Source: an uncultured Collinsella sp. (lineage in GTDB: Bacteria; Actinomycetota; Coriobacteriia; Coriobacteriales; Coriobacteriaceae). From it: a stretch of 53,822 bases of DNA. Below, piece by piece: positions 22,810 through 31,133 of the stretch (position 1 is the stretch's first letter; every line of letters starts with the position of its first letter). The position numbers and the translations under genes were made by a program. Under the pieces are notes generated by a model, which saw only the letters and a program-made list of their open reading frames with translations, did no database searches and was not told the DNA's origin. The stretch covers positions 1 through 53,822 of the forward strand of contig CABUSH010000014.1 in assembly GCA_902494195.1 (NCBI GenBank), read 5' to 3'.

Positions 22810-23823
22810 CTATCCCCTAAATTCAAAGGTGCTCAGGCCAAACGTCAGCAGATCGCCGTTGCGCAGCGGGCAGCGCGTAATGCGGCGGTTGTTGACGAGC
22901 GTGCCGTTGGTGGAATTGAGGTCCTCGATCGACCAATCCGAGCCCGTAAAGGTGAGCTGGGCGTGGCGGCGCGACACGTTGGGGTCGCGCAGGGCAATGT
23001 CGGAAACCGAGCGCTCGCGACCGATGGTCACCTGTGCGGAGGTGATGCTATGGCTCTCGCCGCTCACGACGTCGACGAGCTGGGCGAGCGGGCGCTGCGG
23101 GGCGCGAGTGCTCGCCATGTTGGAGGCGATGCCGGCTGCGGCGCCTAGGCCCACGGCGGCACCGGTCGCGGCGGCTCCGCCCATGCCGGCAAGCGCGTCG
23201 CGCGAGACGGTCTGCGGCACCGGGATGGGTGCGGCGGCGGGGTCGGGGACGCTAGGCGCGAAGGGGTCTGCCACGGCAACCGGGTCGGGAGCAGCGGCGC
23301 GAGGCGTCGGCTGCTGCTGGGGCATGGCGGCGGGGCGCTGCTGCTGCGGGGCAGCAAACTGCTGCTGACCGGCGCGCGGGGCGCTGGCGGCACGGCTTGC
23401 CGCGGAGTTGTTCTGGCCCAGGCCGTTTTGATAGGCGCGCTCTTCTTCGTACAGGCGGCCGAGCGTGGGGGCATCGACGTTCTCGGCAAAGACCGAGAAC
23501 TTGCCGGCGCGCAGCTGCGGATCGATCATAAAGCGCACGAGGGGCTCGCCGACAAAGACATAGCGGCGCTTTTCGGCCTGCGCCTTCACAAACTCGCGGA
23601 CCTCGCGCGAAAGCTCGGGGTAGAACGGGGCGAGCATGGGATCGTCGTCGGCGGCGATAAGGATGGTATAGAGTGCCGGCGCCGTGTTGACGCCGTTGAT
23701 CACCAGAGTCTGATCCTCCATGTCGCGAGCGGCCTGCTTGGCAAGCTTCTTAAAGGAGAACGGGGCACGGGTGGCACCGAAGATGCCGGCCACGTGGTCC
23801 TCGAAGATGTTCAGGAAGTTCAC
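22810..23823 (-). CDS. FhaA-like protein (DUF3662 + FHA)
   Basis: 337 residues. The N-terminal DUF3662 domain is recognisable (MNFLNIFEDHVAGIFGATRAPFSFKKL to about 120). A Gln/Pro/Ala-rich linker spans roughly 140-240. A C-terminal FHA domain has VTIGRERSVSDIALRDPNVSRRHAQL and EDLNSTNGTLVNN. FhaA in mycobacteria binds phosphorylated MviN/kinase targets and regulates wall synthesis. The start is GTG 23823, overlapping the stop of the upstream kinase gene. Confidence 0.92.
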   Translation of the reverse strand: MNFLNIFEDHVAGIFGATRAPFSFKKLAKQAARDMEDQTLVINGVNTAPALYTILIAADDDPMLAPFYPELSREVREFVKAQAEKRRYVFVGEPLVRFMIDPQLRAGKFSVFAENVDAPTLGRLYEEERAYQNGLGQNNSAASRAASAPRAGQQQFAAPQQQRPAAMPQQQPTPRAAAPDPVAVADPFAPSVPDPAAAPIPVPQTVSRDALAGMGGAAATGAAVGLGAAAGIASNMASTRAPQRPLAQLVDVVSGESHSITSAQVTIGRERSVSDIALRDPNVSRRHAQLTFTGSDWSIEDLNSTNGTLVNNRRITRCPLRNGDLLTFGLSTFEFRG

Positions 23824-25673
23824 GAAAGATCACTCTCCGTATAGGTTCTTTGGTATCCGAGCAAATATAGGCATATCCCAACGATTATAGAGGATAGGGT
23901 TCCCGCAACCGCCGCCTTGGCGACGACCGCGGCTGCAAGGCCGGCAATTTCCATATGGTGTGCAAGACAGGACGCCGCTGCGCAGCCTATGCCGGTGACA
24001 GCGATGGCGGCGATTGCGGCAAGGTTTGAGCCCTGATCGGCACGCTTGGCATGGGCATTGAGCAGTGCAGATGACGCTGCGGCAGTTGCCGCGACCAGCA
24101 CAAAGGCAGCCCAAAGGAGCGGGTCTCCCAGCGCTGCGGCAACGTTACCGAGCCCCAGCACGCCTCCGGCTGAAAGCGCGACCGTGGCCAGACGGGCAAA
24201 AAGCGCGCCAATGCCCGTTGCCGCGGCGGCGCTTGCCGGGCCGAGCCAAAATGACGCGACGCCGGCGGCGACCCCAGCTGCCAGGAAGGTATTGCCGGTC
24301 AGACAGCCAAGCGCGAGTGCACAGGTGAGCGCGGCGCTCGCGGCAGTCTCGGTGCGACCCCAGGCGATCCACCAACCGGACATGGCGGCGGCAAAGATCA
24401 CCGCGATGGGCAGCATCGACAGGATGCCCTGTGCCTGCATGGTGGCGTTGGCCATGAGCACCAAAAAGCCCACAGCCGAGATGGCCGAGCCAATTTGGGG
24501 GGCCAGGCCAGCCGCCGCTCCGATCGCGATGGCCGCAATGACCAGGCCGGGAAGCGCCGCGACCCCGGCCGTTTGCATCAGCAAAAAGCTAAAGGTGCCG
24601 CACGTTAGCGCCGAGATAGTGCGCATGGTGTAGTCGCGCGCATGGCTCCAGCGCGTGCCCGCCCAGCCGAGTGCGGGGTCGACCTCGATGGCGTCGTCCT
24701 CGTAGTGCGACGGCTCGATATCGTCGAGCTCCTGCTCGTCATCCGAAAGTTCGCCAACCATTTGCTCCAGGCTGCGACGGCCTTCGCGCACGCTGCCCAG
24801 ACCGGCAAGGAGCTGGTCGCAAAATGCCTCGATGCTGTTGGGGCGGTCCTGCGGCATGGGGGAGAGCGCGCTCATGAGCGCGGCCTCGGCTCCCGGGGGA
24901 AAGTGTGGTATCAGCTCGCTGGGATAGGTGGCGCCGCCGATGATGCGGCCGAGCGAGTCGGCGGGCGTTGCCGCCATAAAGGGAGCGCTGCCGCACAGGC
25001 CCTCGTAGATCACGCAGGCGAGGGCAAAGACATCGGCGCGCTCGTCGACCGTGCCGGTCTCGATATCGAGCTGCTCGGGCGGCATGTAGCCGATGGTGCC
25101 GCCGCGTGAGCCGCCAAAGCCACCGGCGGACGACAGTCGCGCCATGCCAAAGTCGGTGAGCTTTACATTGCCCGAGTGGTCGATGAGCACGTTGGCGGGC
25201 TTAATGTCCAGGTGGAGTACGCCATTACTATGGGCGAAGGTGAGTGCCTGGCCCAGGGCATCGGCAATGGCCGCGGCCTCGTCAAAGGTAAGTGAGTGGC
25301 CGTCCACGCGGTGCAAAAACTCGGCCAGCGACATGCCATCGACATATTCCATAACCAGGTAGGCATAGGCTGTGTCGTGTGTAAAGTCGATGACCTGCAC
25401 GATATTGGGATGTTGAAGCATGGCGGCAGTGTGCGCCTCGCGCAGGACATCCATGATGTCGCTGGCGGGCATGCCGGCACCGTTGATAAGGGGGATGCGC
25501 TTAATGGCGACGCGGCGGCGCAGGTGCGTGTCGCGGCAGATCTCGATGGAGCCAAAACCGCCGGTCGCAAGTGTCTCGAGCGGCTGGTACCGCTTGAGCA
25601 GCTCGCGAGAGCTGGTGCCCTCCAAGGGAACGTCCGGCGAGAACCGGGCGGTATGTTGCGAGAAAAGCGGCAT
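23820..25673 (-). CDS. Membrane Ser/Thr kinase with polytopic C-terminus
   Basis: 617 residues, first gene of the operon. The kinase domain (about 25-290) has LATGGFGSIEICRD, VAIKRIPL, LDIKPANVLID and TDFGMARL with GTIGYMPPEQ. The catalytic loop reads HLD where HRD is usual, so it is a non-RD-like kinase. After an acidic linker (DDEQELDDIEP), about 300 residues form many Ala/Gly-rich membrane segments with no PASTA or other sensor. It occupies the pknA position but its architecture differs. ATG 25673 has GAGGG six bases upstream; the in-frame TTG at 25679 is rejected. Confidence 0.9.
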   Translation of the reverse strand: MPLFSQHTARFSPDVPLEGTSSRELLKRYQPLETLATGGFGSIEICRDTHLRRRVAIKRIPLINGAGMPASDIMDVLREAHTAAMLQHPNIVQVIDFTHDTAYAYLVMEYVDGMSLAEFLHRVDGHSLTFDEAAAIADALGQALTFAHSNGVLHLDIKPANVLIDHSGNVKLTDFGMARLSSAGGFGGSRGGTIGYMPPEQLDIETGTVDERADVFALACVIYEGLCGSAPFMAATPADSLGRIIGGATYPSELIPHFPPGAEAALMSALSPMPQDRPNSIEAFCDQLLAGLGSVREGRRSLEQMVGELSDDEQELDDIEPSHYEDDAIEVDPALGWAGTRWSHARDYTMRTISALTCGTFSFLLMQTAGVAALPGLVIAAIAIGAAAGLAPQIGSAISAVGFLVLMANATMQAQGILSMLPIAVIFAAAMSGWWIAWGRTETAASAALTCALALGCLTGNTFLAAGVAAGVASFWLGPASAAAATGIGALFARLATVALSAGGVLGLGNVAAALGDPLLWAAFVLVAATAAASSALLNAHAKRADQGSNLAAIAAIAVTGIGCAAASCLAHHMEIAGLAAAVVAKAAVAGTLSSIIVGICLYLLGYQRTYTESDLS

Positions 25674-25817
25674 GGCCAACCCTCGTGCGTTTAAAGTTCG
25701 TTTGCGAGTGGCGGGCGCGGAGCCGAGCCGTTCGCGGTGGCATAGATGCTGCTAGTGTAGCACGCTCGGGTGCATGGGGAGGATAGCGGGATACGAGGCT
25801 GCCTGTCTGGCTTGGCC

Positions 25818-26534
25818 TTAGCGCTTCTTCTTGTTCTTCTTCTGCTTGCGCTGCTTGCCCTTGGTCTCCTGGAGCTTGTCGCCCTGCTTGGCCTTGGCGG
25901 CAGCCTTCTCGGCCTTCATTTTCTTCTTCTTGGTCTCGATACGGAGTTTTTTGTTGATGCGCGCCTTAAGGAAGGGTCCAAACTGCTCGGCATCGCCGCG
26001 GACAAAGGTGTCCTTAGGGATCGTCACGCCCTGGTCGGCGAACATGGCCACAAAGATGCGTTCGCCGTCGAGTACGTGGTCGAGCTTCTCAAACGGGAAG
26101 AACTGCGACTTGCCGCTCTTGCCCCATACCATCAGACCGTCCTCGTTGGCGGCGACGCGGCGATAGCGGCCGCCCATGGACTCGTCGGCCTCGACGGCAT
26201 CGATAAAGTCGCGGGCGAGCGTGTGGTGCAGGTTCTTGCTCCACCAGGCCAAAAAGGCGCCGAACACGATCAGGACGACGCCAAACTTGATCCAGTTGCC
26301 GCCGGCCACCAGCATGCCGATGCCGATGAGCGCGGCAATTGCCGCGGCGACGTACAGGGAGCCACGGCGCCTGGGCGAGGCGACCAAGCGGGCGAAATCG
26401 GTGACGAGGTCGTTTTCGTACTGATACTCATTGAGGTACAGGATGCCGTCATCGGCTGCTGCCTGCGTCTCGAGCGCGACCTCGACCTGGTCGGCTGCTT
26501 CGGAGGGAACGAGGTTGCTCTCTGCGTCTGCCAT
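25818..26534 (-). CDS. YcxB-like two-helix membrane protein
   Basis: 238 residues. Two adjacent membrane helices (LYVAAAIAALIGIGMLVAGG and IKFGVVLIVFGAFLAWW) sit near 60-100. A YcxB-like C-terminal region follows (RRVAANEDGLMVWGKSGKSQFFPFEKLDHVL). The last 40 residues are strongly Lys-rich (KKKKMKAEKAAAKAK). The N-terminus is acidic. Function is unknown. It is divergent from dnaX across a 115-bp gap, and separated from the kinase operon by a 144-bp gap without an obvious terminator, so it could be cotranscribed with that operon. Confidence 0.75.
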   Translation of the reverse strand: MADAESNLVPSEAADQVEVALETQAAADDGILYLNEYQYENDLVTDFARLVASPRRRGSLYVAAAIAALIGIGMLVAGGNWIKFGVVLIVFGAFLAWWSKNLHHTLARDFIDAVEADESMGGRYRRVAANEDGLMVWGKSGKSQFFPFEKLDHVLDGERIFVAMFADQGVTIPKDTFVRGDAEQFGPFLKARINKKLRIETKKKKMKAEKAAAKAKQGDKLQETKGKQRKQKKNKKKR

Positions 26535-26570
26535 GCTCTTTGGACTCCTATCGCGGCGGGCTCGCCGTAC

Positions 26571-26580
26571 GGGTTATTAT
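26571..26580 (+). promoter_or_regulatory. Candidate -10 of dnaX
   Basis: GGGTTATTAT, with TATTAT at 26575-26580, has the G-run before the -10 seen elsewhere in this window. No clear -35 is visible. Confidence 0.3.
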
Positions 26581-26649
26581 GGATGCAGTATGCCGTGCGA
26601 CCGCATGGCCGCCGCGGCAACAAGACTCAGTATACCCGGGGGAGCACCC

Positions 26650-29124
26650 ATGGAATCGTTGTACCGAAAGTATCGCCCGCTCACCTTCGACTCCGTGGTG
26701 GGCCAGCAGCATATCGTCTCGACGCTCGAGCACGCCATCACCGAGGGACGCCTGTCCCATGCGTACCTGTTCTGCGGTCCGCGCGGCACGGGCAAGACCA
26801 CCATGGCGCGCATCCTGGCCAAGGCGCTGCTGTGCCGAAATGCCGAGGCGGCGCGCGCCGAGGGTGCAAGCGGCTGCATGCCCGACGGCACCTGTGAGGA
26901 ATGCGAGCTCATCGCCGAGGGCAACCACCCCGATGTCTACGAGCTCGATGCCGCAAGCCGTACCGGCGTAGACAATGTGCGCGAGGAGATCATCAACTCC
27001 GTCAACTTTGCCCCGGTGCGTGGCAAGTACAAGATCTATATCATCGACGAGGTCCACATGCTTACGACGGCGGCGTTTAACGCGCTGCTCAAGACGCTCG
27101 AGGAGCCGCCGGCGCACGTGATCTTTGTGCTGTGCACCACCGACCCGCAAAAGATTCTGGAGACCATCCTCTCGCGCTGCCAGCGCTTCGATTTCCACCG
27201 CATCGGTAACGAGGATATCGAGCGCCGCCTGGCATACGTGTGCGAACAGGAGGGCTTCGACTACGACGACGAGGCGCTTGCCATCGTGGCATGCCATGCC
27301 AAGGGCGGCATGCGCGACGCGCTCTCCACGCTGGAGCAGCTGAGCGTCTTCGGCAACGGCGCCGTGCATGCGGACGATGCCCGCTCGCTTTTGGGCGAAG
27401 TTTCGGACCAGATTCTGGGCGAGTTTGCGCGCGCCATTGCCGATCGTGATGTCGCCGAGCTCTATGGGCTGATTCGCACGCAGGTCGAGGAAGGTAACGA
27501 TCTGCTGGAACTGACGCGCGACCTGGTGGCGCACGTGCGCGACGTGTATGTTGCCTGCGTTGCCGGTGCCCGTGCCGAGCTGTTTGAGGGCGGTGCCGAG
27601 CAGGCCGAGGCACTTGCTGCCGAGGCCGCTGCCTTTGGCGAGCATCCTGCCGACCGTCTGGCCCGTGTGCTGACGGTGCTCGACGATGCCGCGCTGGAGA
27701 TGAGGGGTGCGAGCGACGTGCGCCTGGTGCTTGAGATCGCCTGCACTCGCCTGGCGCGTCCCGAGGCCGATTTAACGATTGAGGCTTTGGCCGAGCGCGT
27801 GGCACGCTTGGAGGCCATGGTTGCCAACGCCGCGGTGCCGGCGAGCGTGGCTGCTGTTCAAGCGAGTGCGCCTGCGGCTGTCGCGGCTGCGCCTGCGACG
27901 ACACAACAACCGACGCTGATCTCGGGTGCCCGAGCTGCTACTCCTGCGGCGACCGCCGCCCCCGCTGCTACGTCCGCGCATCAGGGCGGCATGCCTTGGG
28001 ACCGCGGCGCTGCTGTTCCGGCTGCCCAGCCTGCGCCCAAGTCCGCGGCTCCGGCTCCCGCGCCTAAACCTGTAACGCCTGCACCTCAACCCGTTGCGGC
28101 TCCGACCCCCACGCCTGCTGCATCGACCGTGCCGGTGTCCAAGCCCAGCAACGCCGCCCAGGTTGCCGCCGCCGGTGCTGCCGAGACCCCCGCGGTCGAG
28201 GACGCCGGCGAGCTCCAGCGCAAATGGGTCGAGGTCGTCGAGCGCGTCAAGGCTCGTCAGGCATCCTACGCAGGGCTTTTGCTCAACGCCCGCGCCACGG
28301 CCGACGACGGCTCCAAGCTCACGGTCTCGTTCCCCGCGGGCTCGACCTTTGCCATCAAGATGCTCGGTCGCGCCGACACGCAGTCGGTGGTCCTGCCGAC
28401 GGTCTGCGCGGTATTCGGTCGTCGCACCGTCGACTACGTCCTGGATGGAGGTGGCACGCCGGCTCCTCAACATGAGGAGCATTCTCCATCTGCACGGGCT
28501 GCGGCATCTGCGGACCCGCAACCCGTGTCCTCGGCGGCCCCTGTATCCTCGAGCGCCAGCGCTCCGCAGCCAATAACAGCGCCGGTGGTGGTACCGACCC
28601 CGTCGGCGCCTGAGCCCGCGGCGCCCAAACCGGCTGCTCCGGTCCCCGCACCCAAGCCCGCTGCCGCGCCTGCGCCCAAGTCATCCGACCTGGCTAAGGC
28701 CCCCTGGCTGCGCTCCGACAACCCTGCCGGCGCTCCTGCCACGGGCAAGCTCCCGACCGAGCCCGCGCCCCGTGCGCCCGAGCGCGCGTCCGCTCCCAAG
28801 GCTCAGCCGTCTGCACAGGCTGCACCGTGGGAATCCGAGCAGGTTCCCTACGACGACGCCATGGTCGGCGGCTTTGCTGCCGATGCCGGCGGGGACGATT
28901 TGCCCCCGTTCGACGTGCCGGGTGCGGCGTCCGCGCCCAAGCCCGCTGCAGCTGCCCCCAAAGAGGAGGACGCTCCTGCAGCTCCCTGGGAGTCCAACCC
29001 TGGTGCCGGCAGCCCCTTCGGCCACCAGGGCGCAGCCCCGAGCATCCCGCAGACCGAGGATGAGGCCAAAGCCCTCATCCGCAACGTCTTTGGCCAGGCC
29101 ACCATCTTCAAGCCGGTGGAGTAA
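26650..29124 (+). CDS. dnaX: DNA polymerase III subunit gamma/tau
   Basis: 824 residues. This is the clamp-loader ATPase of the replicase. It has LYRKYRPLTFDSVVGQQHIV at the N-terminus, Walker A GPRGTGKTT, a zinc-binding cluster (CMPDGTCEEC plus upstream Cys), the DEVHML Walker B and domain III (AKGGMRDALSTLEQL). Residues from about 390 alternate low-complexity Ala/Pro stretches with a conserved segment (LQRKWVEVVERVKARQASYAGLLLNA), then a long Pro/Ala tail. The length exceeds most DnaX because of this tail. ATG 26650 follows GGGGGAGC. ybaB and recR lie downstream, the usual order, with one minus-strand gene intervening. Confidence 0.95.
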   Translation: MESLYRKYRPLTFDSVVGQQHIVSTLEHAITEGRLSHAYLFCGPRGTGKTTMARILAKALLCRNAEAARAEGASGCMPDGTCEECELIAEGNHPDVYELDAASRTGVDNVREEIINSVNFAPVRGKYKIYIIDEVHMLTTAAFNALLKTLEEPPAHVIFVLCTTDPQKILETILSRCQRFDFHRIGNEDIERRLAYVCEQEGFDYDDEALAIVACHAKGGMRDALSTLEQLSVFGNGAVHADDARSLLGEVSDQILGEFARAIADRDVAELYGLIRTQVEEGNDLLELTRDLVAHVRDVYVACVAGARAELFEGGAEQAEALAAEAAAFGEHPADRLARVLTVLDDAALEMRGASDVRLVLEIACTRLARPEADLTIEALAERVARLEAMVANAAVPASVAAVQASAPAAVAAAPATTQQPTLISGARAATPAATAAPAATSAHQGGMPWDRGAAVPAAQPAPKSAAPAPAPKPVTPAPQPVAAPTPTPAASTVPVSKPSNAAQVAAAGAAETPAVEDAGELQRKWVEVVERVKARQASYAGLLLNARATADDGSKLTVSFPAGSTFAIKMLGRADTQSVVLPTVCAVFGRRTVDYVLDGGGTPAPQHEEHSPSARAAASADPQPVSSAAPVSSSASAPQPITAPVVVPTPSAPEPAAPKPAAPVPAPKPAAAPAPKSSDLAKAPWLRSDNPAGAPATGKLPTEPAPRAPERASAPKAQPSAQAAPWESEQVPYDDAMVGGFAADAGGDDLPPFDVPGAASAPKPAAAAPKEEDAPAAPWESNPGAGSPFGHQGAAPSIPQTEDEAKALIRNVFGQATIFKPVE

Positions 29125-29145
29125 CCGTGCGGGCGGGTATACCGC

Positions 29146-29619
29146 TCAAGAAGAGGGCTCAATGTCCGGGCGCATCTGTATTTCGGACATGTGTAGTGTG
29201 GTGCCACGTATCTCGCATTCGAGCAGGCAGGTACGCGACGGTCGGTCTAGGATGCTGAGGTCGATACGATACGCCGCATAGCTGTCCGTGTGCTCGACTT
29301 GCTCGGCGTTGAGGGTTGCTCCGATTGTCAAGAAAGAGCCCGGTTCGGCATCGACAATCTTGGAGTCCTTTATCTTGACCTTGAACTCTTGGTAGAGGGA
29401 CGGGCTGTTGTAGTAAATGGTTCGGGTTCCGTCGGTGCACTCATCGGTCGCTTCCCATTTGACGACGGGCTGGTCCGAGCTGGCTATCAGCAGTTCTGCT
29501 CCAAAGGCTATGGCATGGGTGATGACAACCAGCAATGCCCAGCCGACAAAGAGGTAGAGAACCACATATGCAACGGGGTGTTTTGAGCGGATGTTTTGGA
29601 GCGCGTCGGGGGCATTCAT
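29146..29619 (-). CDS. Small membrane-anchored protein of unknown function
   Basis: 157 residues. An N-terminal membrane helix (VAYVVLYLFVGWALLVVITHAI) is followed by an outside domain of about 110 residues rich in beta-type sequence with a few Cys. GGAGGTGCCCC precedes the ATG, so it is a real gene. I do not recognise the family. It is convergent with dnaX and has its own promoter side facing ybaB. Confidence 0.7.
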   Translation of the reverse strand: MNAPDALQNIRSKHPVAYVVLYLFVGWALLVVITHAIAFGAELLIASSDQPVVKWEATDECTDGTRTIYYNSPSLYQEFKVKIKDSKIVDAEPGSFLTIGATLNAEQVEHTDSYAAYRIDLSILDRPSRTCLLECEIRGTTLHMSEIQMRPDIEPSS

Positions 29620-29762
29620 GGGGCACCTCCAAATTGCTATCTATGGCAATCAGATTATACCCCGCCGTCATGAGCGCCACCTCGAGTAGTGGCTCGGAAT
29701 TTAGCCATTTAGTGGTACGCATTAAATGTCGGATTCCGGCTCTACAAGATTTAGCTTTCAAT

Positions 29763-29797
29763 ATTATGCAGATGCGAATTATTCAACTTTGCATAAT
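29763..29797. promoter_or_regulatory. Inverted repeat ATTATGCA-N19-TGCATAAT
   Basis: Perfect 8-bp arms (29763-29770, 29790-29797) lie between the small anchored protein gene and ybaB. The right arm belongs to an 11-mer TTTGCATAATC (29788-29798) that recurs at 39216-39226 upstream of carbamate kinase. The rest of 29620-29959 has no gene. Confidence 0.4.
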
Positions 29798-29874
29798 CTT
29801 TGGGTGCGGCTTGCACTCCAGGACATGTATATCGACTGAGGTAGCGTGACCGCCCCGCTCGCTGGCCGCGCGCC

Positions 29875-29884
29875 GTGGTACGAT
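29875..29884 (+). promoter_or_regulatory. Candidate -10 of ybaB-recR
   Basis: GTGGTACGAT with TACGAT at 29879-29884 and a G-rich run in front. The -35 is unclear. Transcript start would be around 29890, some 70 bases before the ybaB ATG. Confidence 0.35.
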
Positions 29885-29959
29885 TTTTGAGTTTGAAAGC
29901 CCCGCCGCGCTCCGGCTGCCCTTGCAGCTCGTTGCGTGGCCGCACGTAAAGGAGCCATT

Positions 29960-30280
29960 ATGGCCGGTATGAACATGCAGCAGATGATGAAGCAGGCTCG
30001 CAAGATGCAGGAGCAGCTTGCCGCCGCGCAGGAGAACCTCAAGTCCCAGACCGTTGACGCCTCTGCCGGCGGCGGTATGGTCAAGGTTACCGTTAACGGC
30101 GAGATGGAGCTCGTCAACCTCACTATCGATCCCGATGCGCTCGATCCCGAGGACGTCGATATGCTGCAGGACATGATCATGGCTGCTGTCAACGAGGCCG
30201 TCCGCGGCGTCAACGAGCTCGCCAACAAGCAGATGGGTGCCATCACCGGCGGCCTCAACATCCCGGGCATGCCGTTCTAA
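29960..30280 (+). CDS. YbaB/EbfC nucleoid-associated protein
   Basis: 106 residues with the family pattern MNMQQMMKQARKMQEQLAAAQENL, then GMVKVTVNGEMELVNLTIDPD and LQDMIMAAVNEAVRGVNEL. A dimeric DNA-binding protein, classically encoded between dnaX and recR. AAAGGAG lies before ATG 29960. Confidence 0.93.
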   Translation: MAGMNMQQMMKQARKMQEQLAAAQENLKSQTVDASAGGGMVKVTVNGEMELVNLTIDPDALDPEDVDMLQDMIMAAVNEAVRGVNELANKQMGAITGGLNIPGMPF

Positions 30281-30293
30281 GACACGCATATAT

Positions 30294-30890
30294 ATGAGTG
30301 CGAATCACAGTCTGCAAAAACTGCTCGATGAGCTGGGTCGTCTGCCGGGCATTGGTCCCAAGTCGGCCCAGCGCATCGCCTATTACCTGCTCGAGGCCGA
30401 TGCCGAGGAGGCCCGCCGCCTGGCCGAGGCCATCCTGGAGGTCAAGCAAGAGGTCCACTTTTGCAGCCGTTGCTTTAACTACGCCACGGCCGACGAGTGT
30501 TCCATCTGCCAGGATCCGATGCGCGATACCACTCGCATTTGCGTGGTGGGCGAGCCGCGCGACGTCCAGGCGATTGAGCGTACGGGCAGCTACCATGGCC
30601 TGTACCATGTGCTGGGCGGCGTGATCAGCCCCATGGACAAGATCGGCCCCGAGCAGCTGCATATCCGCGAGCTGCTGGCGCGTCTGGGCCACGAGGACAT
30701 CCACGAGGTCATTATCGCCACCAACCCCAACATTGAGGGCGAGACCACGGCGAGCTACCTTGCTCGCACCATCAAACCATTGGACGTTGAGGTATCGCGT
30801 CTTGCGAGCGGCCTTCCCGTGGGCGGCGACTTGGAGTATGCCGACGAGCTTACGCTTGGCCGCGCTATCGAGGCCCGCCGCGCTATTTAG
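30294..30890 (+). CDS. recR: Recombination protein RecR
   Basis: 198 residues. The N-terminal HhH reads LDELGRLPGIGPKSAQRIAYYLL, the zinc finger is CSRCFNYATADECSIC, and the Toprim domain has ICVVGEPRDVQAIERTG and TNPNIEGETTASYLAR. With RecO it loads RecA at gaps. ATG 30294 starts 13 bases after ybaB; the ribosome site is weak, so coupling to ybaB translation is likely. Confidence 0.95.
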   Translation: MSANHSLQKLLDELGRLPGIGPKSAQRIAYYLLEADAEEARRLAEAILEVKQEVHFCSRCFNYATADECSICQDPMRDTTRICVVGEPRDVQAIERTGSYHGLYHVLGGVISPMDKIGPEQLHIRELLARLGHEDIHEVIIATNPNIEGETTASYLARTIKPLDVEVSRLASGLPVGGDLEYADELTLGRAIEARRAI

Positions 30891-30963
30891 GCGGCGTCAG
30901 CTCCGCGGCATGTCCCGTCGGCCTGCCGCACGGGGCGCTCATAATTGGGCACGCGTTCATTCA

Positions 30964-31049
30964 TTTGTTGTGCAACAAACCTGCTTTTCATCCGCTTATC
31001 GCGTGGATGGGTCCGCTCGCACCGCGTATTTGCCCATTCGTTGCGCAAC
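30964..31049. promoter_or_regulatory. Paired palindromes GTTGYGCAAC upstream of the second kinase-FHA operon
   Basis: TTTGTTGTGCAACAAA (30964-30979) and GTTGCGCAAC (31040-31049) are both perfect palindromes sharing TTGYGCAA. Their centres are about 73 bp apart, close to seven helical turns. The second overlaps the expected -35 of the operon promoter. They look like a looping repressor or activator pair. Confidence 0.5.
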
Positions 31050-31065
31050 CTTTTGGGTTCGCTGA

Positions 31066-31071
31066 TACACT
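31066..31071 (+). promoter_or_regulatory. Candidate -10 of the second kinase-FHA operon
   Basis: GATACACT with TACACT at 31066-31071. TTGCGC at 31041-31046, inside the palindrome, could be the -35 with a long 19-bp spacer. Confidence 0.4.
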
Positions 31072-31093
31072 CAAATGTGAATATGAAAGAATG

Positions 31094-31119
31094 CGCCGCT
31101 TTTAAGCGGCGTGTTTTTG
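31094..31119 (+). terminator. Leader terminator-like hairpin between promoter and ribosome site
   Basis: CGCCGCTT (31094-31101) pairs with AAGCGGCG (31104-31111), followed by TGTTTTTGTT and then at once by GGAGGAG. It can end recR transcripts, but it also lies within the predicted 5' leader of the downstream operon. Confidence 0.6.
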
Positions 31120-31133
31120 TTGGAGGAGAACGC

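Noticed and set aside
26535..26649. SRP RNA gene next to dnaX
   Set aside because: The gap is only 115 bp and lacks the conserved GGAA hairpin.
29763..29798. ArgR box pair
   Set aside because: TGAATAATT-like words are present, but the symmetry and spacing of ARG boxes are not met.
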